From: Methanoculleus formosensis
GTDB taxonomy: Archaea; Halobacteriota; Methanomicrobia; Methanomicrobiales; Methanoculleaceae
Assembly (NCBI RefSeq): GCF_025384765.1
Contig: NZ_VHLL01000001.1
Span: 614,370-678,369, forward strand
Reading direction: 5' to 3'
DNA length: 64,000 bases
Shown: piece by piece, positions 18,333-26,041 of the stretch
Numbering within the stretch: the first letter of the stretch is position 1
Layout of the letters: each line of letters begins with the position of its first letter
The notes under the pieces: generated by a model
The model's input: the letters and a program-made list of their open reading frames with translations, nothing else
What the model was told of the DNA's origin: nothing
The model's database searches: none
Position numbers and translations under genes: made by a program

Positions 18333-18469
18333 GAGGTCGTGCGCTACGATGACGTCCCCGATCGTTTTCCCTCCCTGGAGCCAGTGGAGTCGTGCGACTA
18401 CAACATTCTTTCGCTCAGCCTTTTTGCCTGAGGGGGCAAACTGCTCTTATCCATACTGTGGAGTCAGAG

Positions 18470-18880
18470 ATGATCGAGAGTTCCAGGGATACGGGAGGGG
18501 CCTTCTTCCCTCCGGAGGCGGTGTACGTCGGTTCATCGGAGTCCCGCGGGCGGGGCGTCTTCGCCCGGAGGGACCTCGCGGCCGGCGAGGTGATCGAGGT
18601 CTGCCCGGTGATCGTCCTCGCGGGAGCGGAGGAGCACCTCGACAAGACGCACCTCTTCGACTACTACTTCGGGTGGGGGGAGTCTGTCGCCGTGGCGCTC
18701 GGCTACGGGTCGCTCTACAACCACTCCTACCACGCGAACGCGGATCATGTCTGCGATCACCTCCATGGCGCGGTCCGCATCTCCGCCCACCGGCCCATTG
18801 CAAAGGGCGAGGAGATCACCATCAACTACGGCGGGCCGCCGGACTGCCCCGACCCCGTCTGGTTCGATGCGGTGGAGTGA
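18470..18880 (+). CDS. SET-domain protein (putative protein lysine methyltransferase)
   Basis: A compact 136-residue SET domain: GRGVFARRDLAAGEVIEVCP forms the N-terminal strands, YNHSYHANADH gives the NH-S/C motif for SAM and the pseudoknot, and GEEITINYG is the C-terminal catalytic motif. Archaeal SET proteins can methylate chromatin proteins such as MC1 or Alba in the few cases tested. There are no pre- or post-SET domains. It is divergent from the ABC ATPase gene with a short gap. Confidence 0.82.
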   Translation: MIESSRDTGGAFFPPEAVYVGSSESRGRGVFARRDLAAGEVIEVCPVIVLAGAEEHLDKTHLFDYYFGWGESVAVALGYGSLYNHSYHANADHVCDHLHGAVRISAHRPIAKGEEITINYGGPPDCPDPVWFDAVE

Positions 18881-19281
18881 GTGGTCTCTACGGCCGGAGC
18901 AGCGACGATCTGCCGTTTCGGTCTCTTTCTGCCCCGGTATATCCCCGGGGCGGAGCGGCCTCTGCCGGTATCCCGAACCGGGCGGCGGTAGATCGCCCCA
19001 CCCTCGCCGGGCAGTTCAGGCCCGTCTGCCAAAATCTCCAGTGGAAATCAAGGGGTTTAGACAATACTCTCTATATTATAGGTATTCTCTGGATCGCCCG
19101 TTGCGGAAGCCGGCCCCGGTAACCTTCCTGGAGGCCGTGCGGGTGGCTCAGGTTCGTCGTTTGTTTTGAGTGATTTTGTAAGATTCGGGGATAATTCTGG
19201 GTGATCTCGGAAGCGTCCCCGCGGTGCGGGGGTGCAGGAGTTGAGATACTGCCATGCCGGCCGATATGCGGTCCCGGCGCT
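18881..19281. other. Gene-free 400-bp stretch
   Basis: No supported gene. A lone AT-rich patch near 19060-19090 (CTCTCTATATTATAGG) looks TATA-like but no convincing frame follows. The remainder is GC-rich with no clear repeats. Confidence 0.5.
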
Positions 19282-19782
19282 CTACCTTCTGATGACCAGC
19301 TGCACCCGCTCGGTCCGGACGGTGCCTCCCCCGCTCGCCGTGACCACGGCGTCCACGGTCGCGGTGGAGATGAAGGGCGGGAGGTCGGGGGTTACGGCCT
19401 CGTAGGTGAGCGGGGGATAGGGTGCGGCGACCGTGCCGAGGTCGCGTTCCTCGCGATATACGCCGCCGAGCGCCGTAGCCGAGACCCTGACCTGGATGGG
19501 CGCGGAGAACCCGTCTTCGGGATGCACCATGAGCGTGTGCCTGACGGTGTCTCCCGGCCGGGTGGTGGAGGACGACGGGGTGACGGTGATCGAGAAGGTG
19601 CGGGACGCGATATGCACCGGGGTGCCCGTCGCCACCGGTGTTGCTGCCGGGACGGGAGGTGGGCCGGGCTCTCCGGGAGGGGGTGCGGCCCCGTTCGCGA
19701 GGAAGGCGTAGGCGCCGGCGAGCACGGTCACCAGGGCGCAGATGGTGAGGGCTATCAGCAGAGGAGGGTATTCTCGTACCAT
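19282..19782 (-). CDS. Membrane-anchored extracellular protein
   Basis: A 166-residue protein with an N-terminal anchor (LLIALTICALVTVLAGAYAF), a Pro/Gly/Ala-rich linker and a beta-rich domain with SSSTTRPGDTVRHTLMV, resembling the surface beta-sandwich modules of methanogen envelope proteins. No catalytic motif is seen. It sits between the SET gene and the Mop gene; the same strand as mop but 88 bases apart. Function unknown. Confidence 0.65.
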   Translation of the reverse strand: MVREYPPLLIALTICALVTVLAGAYAFLANGAAPPPGEPGPPPVPAATPVATGTPVHIASRTFSITVTPSSSTTRPGDTVRHTLMVHPEDGFSAPIQVRVSATALGGVYREERDLGTVAAPYPPLTYEAVTPDLPPFISTATVDAVVTASGGGTVRTERVQLVIRR

Positions 19783-19869
19783 ACTTTCACGGTGGGTATG
19801 CCGGCAGAACGGTTGCCTGCGTACTTATGTGTTGGCACCCCGGCCGGGGCAAAAGAGGTGAGTGGGTTT

Positions 19870-20079
19870 TCAGTCGACGGCGACCATGACTTCGGTCGAC
19901 TTGACCACGGCGTGGACCTTCTTGCCGACGGCAATCCCGAGGTTCTCGACGGACGTCTTCGTGATGACCGAGACGAGCTCGCCGCCGCCGTCGAGCGCGA
20001 TGACGACCTCTGCAGTGACCACGCCCATGTTAACAGCCGTTACCTTCCCGGGAAGCTGGTTCCTTGCACTTAACTTCAT
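19870..20079 (-). CDS. mop: Mop-like molybdenum-pterin binding protein (single TOBE domain)
   Basis: A 69-residue protein starting MKLSARNQLPGKVTAVNMG, followed by TAEVVIALDGGGELVSVIT and VGKKVHAVVKSTEVMVAVD, the classic Mop/TOBE fold that binds molybdate or tungstate oligomerically. It may buffer or sense intracellular molybdate and would complement the TOBE-less ModC encoded at 9758. The start at 20079 was chosen because upstream residues do not match the family. Confidence 0.88.
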   Translation of the reverse strand: MKLSARNQLPGKVTAVNMGVVTAEVVIALDGGGELVSVITKTSVENLGIAVGKKVHAVVKSTEVMVAVD

Positions 20080-20404
20080 AGTGTATCGTAGCGACATTCC
20101 GGCTCTCCGGGTCATATAGGTTGCGGTGCCGGGGACGGGCGGTGCCGGCAATGCTGCCCGTCGCTACGCGTCTCCGGATGAGGAGGCGGTGTTTTGACCT
20201 GTGCGGGTCTGTCGCGGCACTGTTTCACCATGGAGATGCGGCATGAGTATCCCCGCGACCTGCTGCCCGGTGTGCGTGAATGAACCCTGAGTACGGTCGG
20301 CAGCGGAGGGTTGTACCCCGGGAAGAACAAATCGCGCGTTGTATCCGGGTAGGTGATCGATATCCCGGGTTTTTTCCGCATCTCCTCCGGCCGCTGCCTT
20401 TCGA

Positions 20405-20424
20405 TTCCGGTATATTTAATGTTG
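20405..20424 (+). promoter_or_regulatory. TATA box for the PGF-CTERM protein gene
   Basis: TATATTTAAT at 20411-20420 lies 25-34 bases before the ATG at 20445, a spacing typical of a leaderless archaeal transcript. Confidence 0.6.
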
Positions 20425-20444
20425 CGGATGTCTTTTTCTCAACC

Positions 20445-22043
20445 ATGTGTGTACCGCAACCCCTGAAGGTCGCTCTTGTCATCCTCATCCTGGCGATGCC
20501 GGCCGGATCTGCCGTGACCGCCATGCCTGCCGGGAACCTCGTCATCACGGAACCCTCCGTGAACGAGACTGTTTTTGCCGAGATGCGGGATTTCTATGTC
20601 TACGGTCTCTTTCCTGCACCGCTCGACCATCCCGGGAACATCCGCGTCGTTCTGAAAGACGGCGACGGCACCATCATCCGCACGGTGGCGAGCTGCGTCA
20701 ACGAGACCGGTGTCACGCCGGAGAGTTCGGTGAACATGAGCCTCGTTCCGGAGAAGTGGGGCGGCCTCCTTGCTCCCGACGTCGTCACCGAGCCCGGGGG
20801 GTTTGAGAACGGCAGCAACAAGCTGCTGGTGACCCATACCTACTACCTCGTCCTGGTGCAGGGCGGCGTGACCCGGGGGATGGGGAGTTACACTGATGTC
20901 AGCGGCGGGAGGCTCGAGCCGATCGCCCGGGACCTGACTGCCGGAACCTATACACTGGTCGTGGAAGGGCTGGACGGAGATCTCGCCGGAGAGCAGGTGG
21001 AAAGAGAGATCGTCTTCGGGAAGACTCACGCGTCCCTCGGCGTGTTCCGCCCCGAGTCGAACAAGCAGAGCGTGATTGGCTGGGCAGATGAGAAAATGCC
21101 GCCGCTCCGGGTCTACATCGACTGGTTCCCGGGATATTTCCGGAGCGGTGAGGGCGGGTACGAGATCCCGGACCGGTGGCAGGCAAACAACGCGATCGAG
21201 GTGGTGAACGGCCTTGAGGGGACGGCGGCCGATACCGCCGCCGGCGCACGGAACGACTGCGTGATCTACAACATCGGCAACACCTCCGCGACCTTGCAGG
21301 TCGAACTTGCCGCGATCCTTATGCATGGCCTGGAGGACTCCGATCGTACGACGTTCACGCACTACGACATCGGCGAGCCTTCGATCGCGTGGGTCGACCG
21401 GACGACATCGGCGGCGGAGTCGCTGACCGGGAAGCTGGTGGCATACCCCGCCGATACCCGGGTCGTCTACACCCGTGCGGAGATCACGGACGGGCCGGTG
21501 CGTGAGAACTACTTCAGCGCGGTCGGAAACGACAGCAAAAAAACCGTCGATACGACGCCGGAGCGGGTGACGATCGTGCAGGGCGAGAACCTGACGTTGT
21601 ATGGCGTAACCCGGCCGATCGCAACGAAACTGACAGGCGCCGGGAGTGCCTGGCGTTACGTTCCCGACGACCAGATTGTTATGTATGTCTACGAGAACGC
21701 GACGCTCGGGGCGTTCACGTTCACCGGCTGCCTGGAACGGGAGTTCGAGGACGGGTACGTCGGGTACGCCAACTACGAGTTCGGGCACGCGTTCACTGAG
21801 ACCGCGGTGATGCCGCCGGGGACGTGGCTGCTTTCGGTGAGCGCCTACAACTCGACCGGCGCCCTCGTGGAGAAGACGAACAGAACGATCGAGCTGGAGG
21901 TGACGGCGGCGTCGCCGGGTCTGCCCACGGTCATTGCGGTGGCGGCTCCCGCATCGACGCCTGCACCGAGAGAGACGCCCGGGTTCGGGGTTGTTCTGGT
22001 GCTGGTGGGGCTGACGGTGGCGGTCGTGGTTCGACGAGGGTGA
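20445..22043 (+). CDS. PGF-CTERM surface protein
   Basis: A 532-residue exported protein. It has a signal peptide (LKVALVILILAMPAGSAVTA), a large external region with many N-X-S/T glycosylation sequons, a Pro/Thr-rich stalk (APASTPAPRETPG) and the sorting tail TPGFGVVLVLVGLTVAVVVRRG with the PGF motif. Such tails are cut and lipidated by archaeosortase A in known archaea. The body is repetitive beta-sandwich-like, similar to the DUF3821/MEMAR-type proteins of Methanoculleus; exact family unconfirmed. Confidence 0.85.
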   Translation: MCVPQPLKVALVILILAMPAGSAVTAMPAGNLVITEPSVNETVFAEMRDFYVYGLFPAPLDHPGNIRVVLKDGDGTIIRTVASCVNETGVTPESSVNMSLVPEKWGGLLAPDVVTEPGGFENGSNKLLVTHTYYLVLVQGGVTRGMGSYTDVSGGRLEPIARDLTAGTYTLVVEGLDGDLAGEQVEREIVFGKTHASLGVFRPESNKQSVIGWADEKMPPLRVYIDWFPGYFRSGEGGYEIPDRWQANNAIEVVNGLEGTAADTAAGARNDCVIYNIGNTSATLQVELAAILMHGLEDSDRTTFTHYDIGEPSIAWVDRTTSAAESLTGKLVAYPADTRVVYTRAEITDGPVRENYFSAVGNDSKKTVDTTPERVTIVQGENLTLYGVTRPIATKLTGAGSAWRYVPDDQIVMYVYENATLGAFTFTGCLEREFEDGYVGYANYEFGHAFTETAVMPPGTWLLSVSAYNSTGALVEKTNRTIELEVTAASPGLPTVIAVAAPASTPAPRETPGFGVVLVLVGLTVAVVVRRG

Positions 22044-22048
22044 TCGCC

Positions 22049-22066
22049 GGCCTCTCTCTTTTTTTA
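22049..22066 (+). terminator. T-run terminator
   Basis: CTCTCTCTTTTTTT (T run 22059-22065) immediately after the stop of the PGF-CTERM gene. Confidence 0.5.
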
Positions 22067-22303
22067 GTCTGCCGGCCGCCGGGGTCCGCAGCGCGGGTTC
22101 GGGCGGCCCGGGACGCCCCCTCCCCGACTACGATCTTCTCCGCCGTGAGCCTGTAGAGTGGGTGCACCGGCCGGTTGCGGGGCGGTGAGGGGGTGGCGGC
22201 CAGAAGATCGAGGTTCAGAATGCCCCGGGACACCATATGGAAGCGCTACCGGAACTATTAGAAACCTTTTTCGCTATGTTCTCCGTACTGTTGAACAATC
22301 GAT

Positions 22304-23341
22304 ATGGGGCGCATCCAGACACTTCAAGACTTAAAGGAGATGTTACAGGCAGGGTTCGAGGATAATGAGGCGCTTCTGGCACGATATGGTCAGACGCACC
22401 TCACGCAGTTCAAAGCCTACCTGCTGGAGACCAACTACCCGATCAACGAGGTCGGCTGCCCTCTTGGAACCTGGAGCAGTCTCGACGCCGGCGGCTGGTA
22501 TGTTAATCGTGGATCTTCGTCGCCCAATATCCTCTTCCTGGATACAACCCGTGAGCGCGTCTGGATACTGTATACCTTACTTGATGCGACAGAGGCGGAT
22601 GCAATCACCGACGGCTGGGTCAAGCACATAAAGGTTCTTGACCGGTGCTGGTTGTCCAGGAGCCATCTCCTCCACTACGACGTCAAAGAACCGTGGCAAC
22701 AGCGGGGTCTTGGCCTGAAGTTCTCCGATGGTCTGGCATCGGATGACGAGGCAGGACGTTTCAGCCTGAAAGCATGGTATGGGGCGACGGAGAAGATACC
22801 CGGCCTCGCGGAAGTGCTGGATACGGCGAAGGAGAGTTTCGCGATATACAGCACGCGATGGCAGAAACTCAAGGAAGACTCGGTGACGCTGGCCGTGGAG
22901 TGGTACAGTAATGGAAAGGTGACCATCAACAGGGCGACCGATGTTGACGAGGTTATGCTCTCGATCTCTGACATGGCGAATCTCTATGAGGATGCGCTTG
23001 CTGAGGCAACAGGCCTGAGGGATGACGGTCTGGGCGCCTTTGAGTTGAACTTCACCCAGAATATCGACCTTGAGGCGTTCTCTAAGACCGTGGCGATGGG
23101 GCGGGGGAGGATGGACCTCTGGCTCATCGAGACCGAGACCGATCCGGATTTCAGGCGCTTTAAGGGTGTGGATCTGCATACCTGGGGCAGAATTTTCCTG
23201 GATGTGGGGCCCGACTTTGCATACCTGACGATCCCGGGTAAGGGGTGTGTCAACGCTGTACCCCGGATAGCAACGATTCAGGGCGAGGATAACGCCGGCA
23301 GGACTTCTATCTTCTTTGATGGAGTGGAAGTCTTTGGCTGA
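22304..23341 (+). CDS. Unrecognised 345-residue protein
   Basis: I do not recognise this family. It starts MGRIQTLQDLKEMLQAGFED, helical and soluble, with no signal peptide or membrane helix. Later stretches (LTLAVEWYSNGKV-like region, GAFELNFTQNIDLEAFSKTV, DLHTWGRIFLDVGPDFAYLT) suggest an alpha/beta protein. No catalytic motif is apparent. Base composition is visibly less GC-rich than the flanking genes and it lies at the edge of a stretch of decayed genes, which hints at acquisition. Confidence 0.7.
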   Translation: MGRIQTLQDLKEMLQAGFEDNEALLARYGQTHLTQFKAYLLETNYPINEVGCPLGTWSSLDAGGWYVNRGSSSPNILFLDTTRERVWILYTLLDATEADAITDGWVKHIKVLDRCWLSRSHLLHYDVKEPWQQRGLGLKFSDGLASDDEAGRFSLKAWYGATEKIPGLAEVLDTAKESFAIYSTRWQKLKEDSVTLAVEWYSNGKVTINRATDVDEVMLSISDMANLYEDALAEATGLRDDGLGAFELNFTQNIDLEAFSKTVAMGRGRMDLWLIETETDPDFRRFKGVDLHTWGRIFLDVGPDFAYLTIPGKGCVNAVPRIATIQGEDNAGRTSIFFDGVEVFG

Positions 23342-23409
23342 GCTGGATAGGAGGATTGTTCTCTGGTGCAACACGATCGCTCTCTTCCATGAATGAAACC
23401 GGCCACGGT

Positions 23410-23595
23410 TTATTGGGCCGTTCCGGAAGGCCGGGTATGCCTATCGCGTTGAGACGGCCCTCTCGATACGCCGGACCGGGGAGGAGAGGATCCCCGCGCA
23501 TAGGAGCCGAAGATTGCGATCCACTCGGCATCGTTTCTGGTGAGTATCGCGACGATAGCCTCCCGTGCCGTCCTGGTTAATGTGCGTCCTGCCAT
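23410..23595 (-). pseudogene. Truncated MNT-type nucleotidyltransferase remnant
   Basis: The frame begins MAGRTLTRTAREAIVAILTR and includes IAIFGSYARG, the GSxARG motif of minimal nucleotidyltransferases, but the following catalytic SD-x-D motif and the rest of the fold are absent; the sequence loses resemblance just after GSYARG. No HEPN partner gene is adjacent. Best read as the 5' remnant of a former MNT/HEPN-type gene. Confidence 0.55.
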
Positions 23596-23641
23596 TCTGC
23601 CCGCCCGTATCTATACCGGTTAGTATGACGCTCACCCCGTA

Positions 23642-24110
23642 TCAGTCTTTTGAGGGCGAAGGGGTTCCCCTTGGGGAAGGGGGTCTCTCCTGAATCTTCC
23701 AGATACGGGTACCCATCGCTGCGAGGTCGCTGATATGGGTGTCTACGGCAAGCGACGCTATATCGAAGGCCGGATCGGTGGTTACGTCGGAGTTCTCCGG
23801 GGAGAGTTGTATGGTAATAGTATATTTCTTCCCTGCCTCAAGGTCGACAGGCCCGGAAGACCGTTCCATCAAAGAGAACTTTCAGCGTCTTTGTCATCCG
23901 GAAAACCACCCCTGAACTCGATAACCATCATGGTCTCCGCGAAATAATAATGATTGCGGGTGCGCCTGCACCGGATCACCCCTGCAGGGCTCGACGGCGG
24001 TGCTCGAGGCCGGGTCAGGGAGAATGGCAGCGGGCCGGTCTTCGGTCGGTGAGGCATGCAGCGCAGAGGATAACGTAAGAGATGTGAGCGCCATCATACC
24101 CTGTTTCATA
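23642..24110 (-). pseudogene. Frameshifted secreted-protein remnant
   Basis: Three overlapping minus-strand frames join into one plausible protein: a signal-peptide-like MKQGMMALTSLTLSSALHAS (ending in one frame), then HYYFAETMMVIEFRGGFPDD in a second, then VDLEAGKKYTITIQLSPENS and the C-terminus in a third. Each segment looks like part of a beta-rich exported protein, but two frame changes break it. A short overlapping pair of genes is less likely. Confidence 0.45.
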
Positions 24111-24339
24111 CTGGGCGCGTGATACGACGGCCACCCGGGGCCCCCGGAGGTTTCGATCGCCATACCGGAAAGCGGCAGGAAAAAAAAGACTGCGTAAAGA
24201 TGATCGAAGCGGACGGATGGTATCTAATGGCTGCCACCGGCAGTATAAGCATCCGTCAAAGTCTGGCAGGATCACTATCGCCGGGCACCCGGCAGATGGA
24301 CTTGTTCCGGGAACGCTGAACAGTATCCAGGCTGCCGTA

Positions 24340-24563
24340 TTACAAAAAATCCTCAATTTCCTCCCGCTCTATCCCGGCCTGTTTGAGGATCTCCAGAGCG
24401 TGCCGGGCGGGAGATCGCGCCCGTGTACCGGGACGACAACCCGGCGCTTCGTCTCCAATTGATAGAAGATGTGGTGGCTCCCCTTCACGCGGTCCAGCAC
24501 GAATCCTTTCTTCTCCAGGATCTTCATGACCTTCTGCGCCGTGAGCGCCGGAAGTTTAGGCAT
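24340..24563 (-). pseudogene. hicA: HicA toxin gene with frameshift
   Basis: HicA is a small mRNA interferase with a double-stranded-RNA-binding fold. The frame opens MPKLPALTAQKVMKILEKKG and has the catalytic His in KGSHHIF and VVPVHGRDLPPGTL. After GTL it goes out of frame; two extra bases near 24393-24399 explain it, because removing them restores LEILKQAGIEREEIEDFL and a stop at 24340, the normal HicA end. As written the product ends with an abnormal tail and may be inactive. A sequencing indel is the alternative. Confidence 0.75.
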
Positions 24564-24789
24564 GTGCCTCGACGGTGAGGGTGTATTCTAGGAGTCCTTC
24601 CTCGGTGGGAATCTCTTCGCCCTTCTCCTGGAGATGTTCAATGTAGAGCTCGATAGCTTCCCGCGCCATCGTTATCGCCTCGTCGACAGTCTCCCCATAG
24701 GTGACGCACCCTGGAAGGGTCGGTACGGTGACGGTATACCCGCCTTCCGGCTCCTTCCGGAGGAGGATACGGTAGTTCAGATTTCTCAT
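24556..24789 (-). CDS. hicB: HicB-family antitoxin
   Basis: A 77-residue HicB-like domain: YRILLRKEPEGGYTVTVPTL, PGCVTYGETVDEAITMAREA and a C-terminal LLEYTLTVEAHA. It is a degraded RNase H-like fold that binds HicA. The C-terminal DNA-binding segment of longer HicB proteins is absent. It precedes hicA and overlaps it by 8 bases. The order hicB-hicA and the upstream palindrome are common for this module. Confidence 0.85.
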   Translation of the reverse strand: MRNLNYRILLRKEPEGGYTVTVPTLPGCVTYGETVDEAITMAREAIELYIEHLQEKGEEIPTEEGLLEYTLTVEAHA

Positions 24790-24806
24790 TGCATCGCACC
24801 CCGCGG

Positions 24807-24847
24807 ATCATGCAAGTATACAGGCCTACATAGGGCCTATGCATGAT
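24807..24847 (-). promoter_or_regulatory. Nested palindromes upstream of hicB
   Basis: An outer perfect inverted repeat ATCATGCA (24807-24814) and TGCATGAT (24840-24847) contains an inner palindrome CATAGG-g-CCTATG (24829-24841) and GGCCTA direct repeats 11 bp apart. It lies 18-58 bases before the hicB start, where an operator would be expected. Confidence 0.5.
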
Positions 24848-24849
24848 AA

Positions 24850-25376
24850 TGATAATACATCACCAGATGATCTATAAAGAGTATCCATAAAACAACCTCT
24901 TTTTGGGAAGTCACTCACCGCACCCCATCCCGGCCGTTCCCATCCCGCACCAGCCTCACGTGGCAGCCCTCGCACCTAACGGTGCTCATGCTCCGGTACT
25001 GTGAACCGTCGCACCCCGCAGATATTCGCCCGGCCGGAGGACTTCGCGGCGGCATCCCAGGGATCCCCGACCACCGGACGTTTGAGCGGGCGAAGGCCGA
25101 GACCAGCCCTCCCCGCGCTCTCGTTGCAGGTAAAAGAGCCGGGCCCGGCACTTGATCAGGTCAAAGAGCATGCCCGGGTTCCGGCGGTTCCGGGTCGCCG
25201 AGGACTGGATCCGCCGGGCGAACGATCACGCTGCATCACTGTCCGCCAGACACCTATCGCTCATCCTCGATTGGTTCGTCTTATCGTTCATTTATCCACG
25301 GCCGGTCGGGCATCTACCCGGCTCTCGGCCTGGATCATCCCCTGTTTCGCCGGAACGCTCTGGGAATATCCCCCCT
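24850..25376. other. Gene-poor stretch with remnants
   Basis: No intact gene. A minus-strand stretch near 24920-25170 reads as broken pieces with Cys pairs (LIKCRARLFY in one frame, VRCEGCHVRLV in another), possibly a decayed zinc protein. A short hairpin motif (24969-24987) shared with the 42.9 kb repeats lies within it. Confidence 0.4.
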
Positions 25377-25559
25377 TCACAGTGATTCCTTCCGCAAGAC
25401 GTACTGCGTCTTCTTCGACGTGCCCACCTGCTCAACGATACCGCGGTCGACCAGAGCCCTGAGGTCCCTCAGGGCCGTCGTTCCTCCGACTCTCCCTTGC
25501 GTGGCGACACCCGGTGAAAAGAAGCCGCGCCGTGACCTCAGGCGAACGTGCAGGAGCAC
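25377..25559 (-). pseudogene. Winged-helix C-terminal remnant
   Basis: The readable part, GTTALRDLRALVDRGIVEQV followed by GTSKKTQYVL, matches the winged-helix that ends many Fic-family and related regulator proteins. It keeps its stop but nothing upstream in frame resembles the rest of such a protein, so it is most likely a 3' remnant. Confidence 0.5.
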
Positions 25560-25591
25560 TCAGAACCGTATGAAGTATTCTACAAAAGAAA

Positions 25592-25665
25592 TGGGCCTGG
25601 CCGGATTCGGACCGGCGATCTTCTCCGTGTAAGGGAGACGTCATAACCAGCTAGACCACAAGCCC
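25592..25665 (-). tRNA. tRNA-Val (anticodon TAC)
   Basis: Read on the minus strand from 25665: acceptor GGGCTTG pairs with CAGGCCC (one G-U), D arm with TGGTCTAGCTGGTTATGA, anticodon stem-loop CTCCC-TTACA-GGAG region with anticodon TAC, and T arm CGGTCCGAATCCG. Discriminator base is A; CCA is not encoded. A T-rich run (ATTTCTTTTG) follows the 3' end. Confidence 0.93.
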
Positions 25666-25821
25666 CGTGGATGCCTTACAGTGTTTTGCACCGTGACGGA
25701 TAAACGTGTTGCCTGCTCCGGATTCCGGGGCTGTCGTGCGCGGCATCTACTGTCCTTCGCGGCTCGCGCTCGCAGGGATGCTTTATTGGAATAGGCGAGA
25801 AGGAAGTTCAGGCTCTGCAGA

Positions 25822-25903
25822 CTTCGCGTTCTTCGCGGCTTCGCGTGTGGTAACGGAGCCGACAGCCATATGGTCTCACGGGAAAGACGCGAGGCAGCGA
25901 AGG
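25822..25903. repeat. CGCGAAG-heptad hairpin repeat, copy 1
   Basis: Left arm CTTCGCGTTCTTCGCGGC and right arm starting TCACGGGAAAGACGCGAG are imperfect inverted complements around a loop of about 28 bases. Three other copies lie at 37.1 and 42.9-43.2 kb. The surrounding 375 bases between tRNA-Val and mch hold no convincing gene. Confidence 0.7.
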
Positions 25904-26028
25904 AGATCCCGGGGCTGCGCCGGAGAATTGCCTTCCACAACTCCCGACAGCACTATTGGTGATGAGTTCCCGGTGATTCGATCTCTGATTGAACGGTATC
26001 TAGAAGATCGAACGTTGCGAAATGAACC

Positions 26029-26039
26029 GTAAAAAAAGA
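26029..26039 (-). terminator. T-run terminator after mch
   Basis: Seven A residues on the plus strand (26032-26038) read as a U-run on the mch transcript directly after its stop codon. Confidence 0.5.
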
Positions 26040-26041
26040 GT

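Noticed and set aside
23410..23595. Functional MNT antitoxin or nucleotidyltransferase
   Set aside because: The catalytic aspartates after GSYARG and the rest of the fold are missing.
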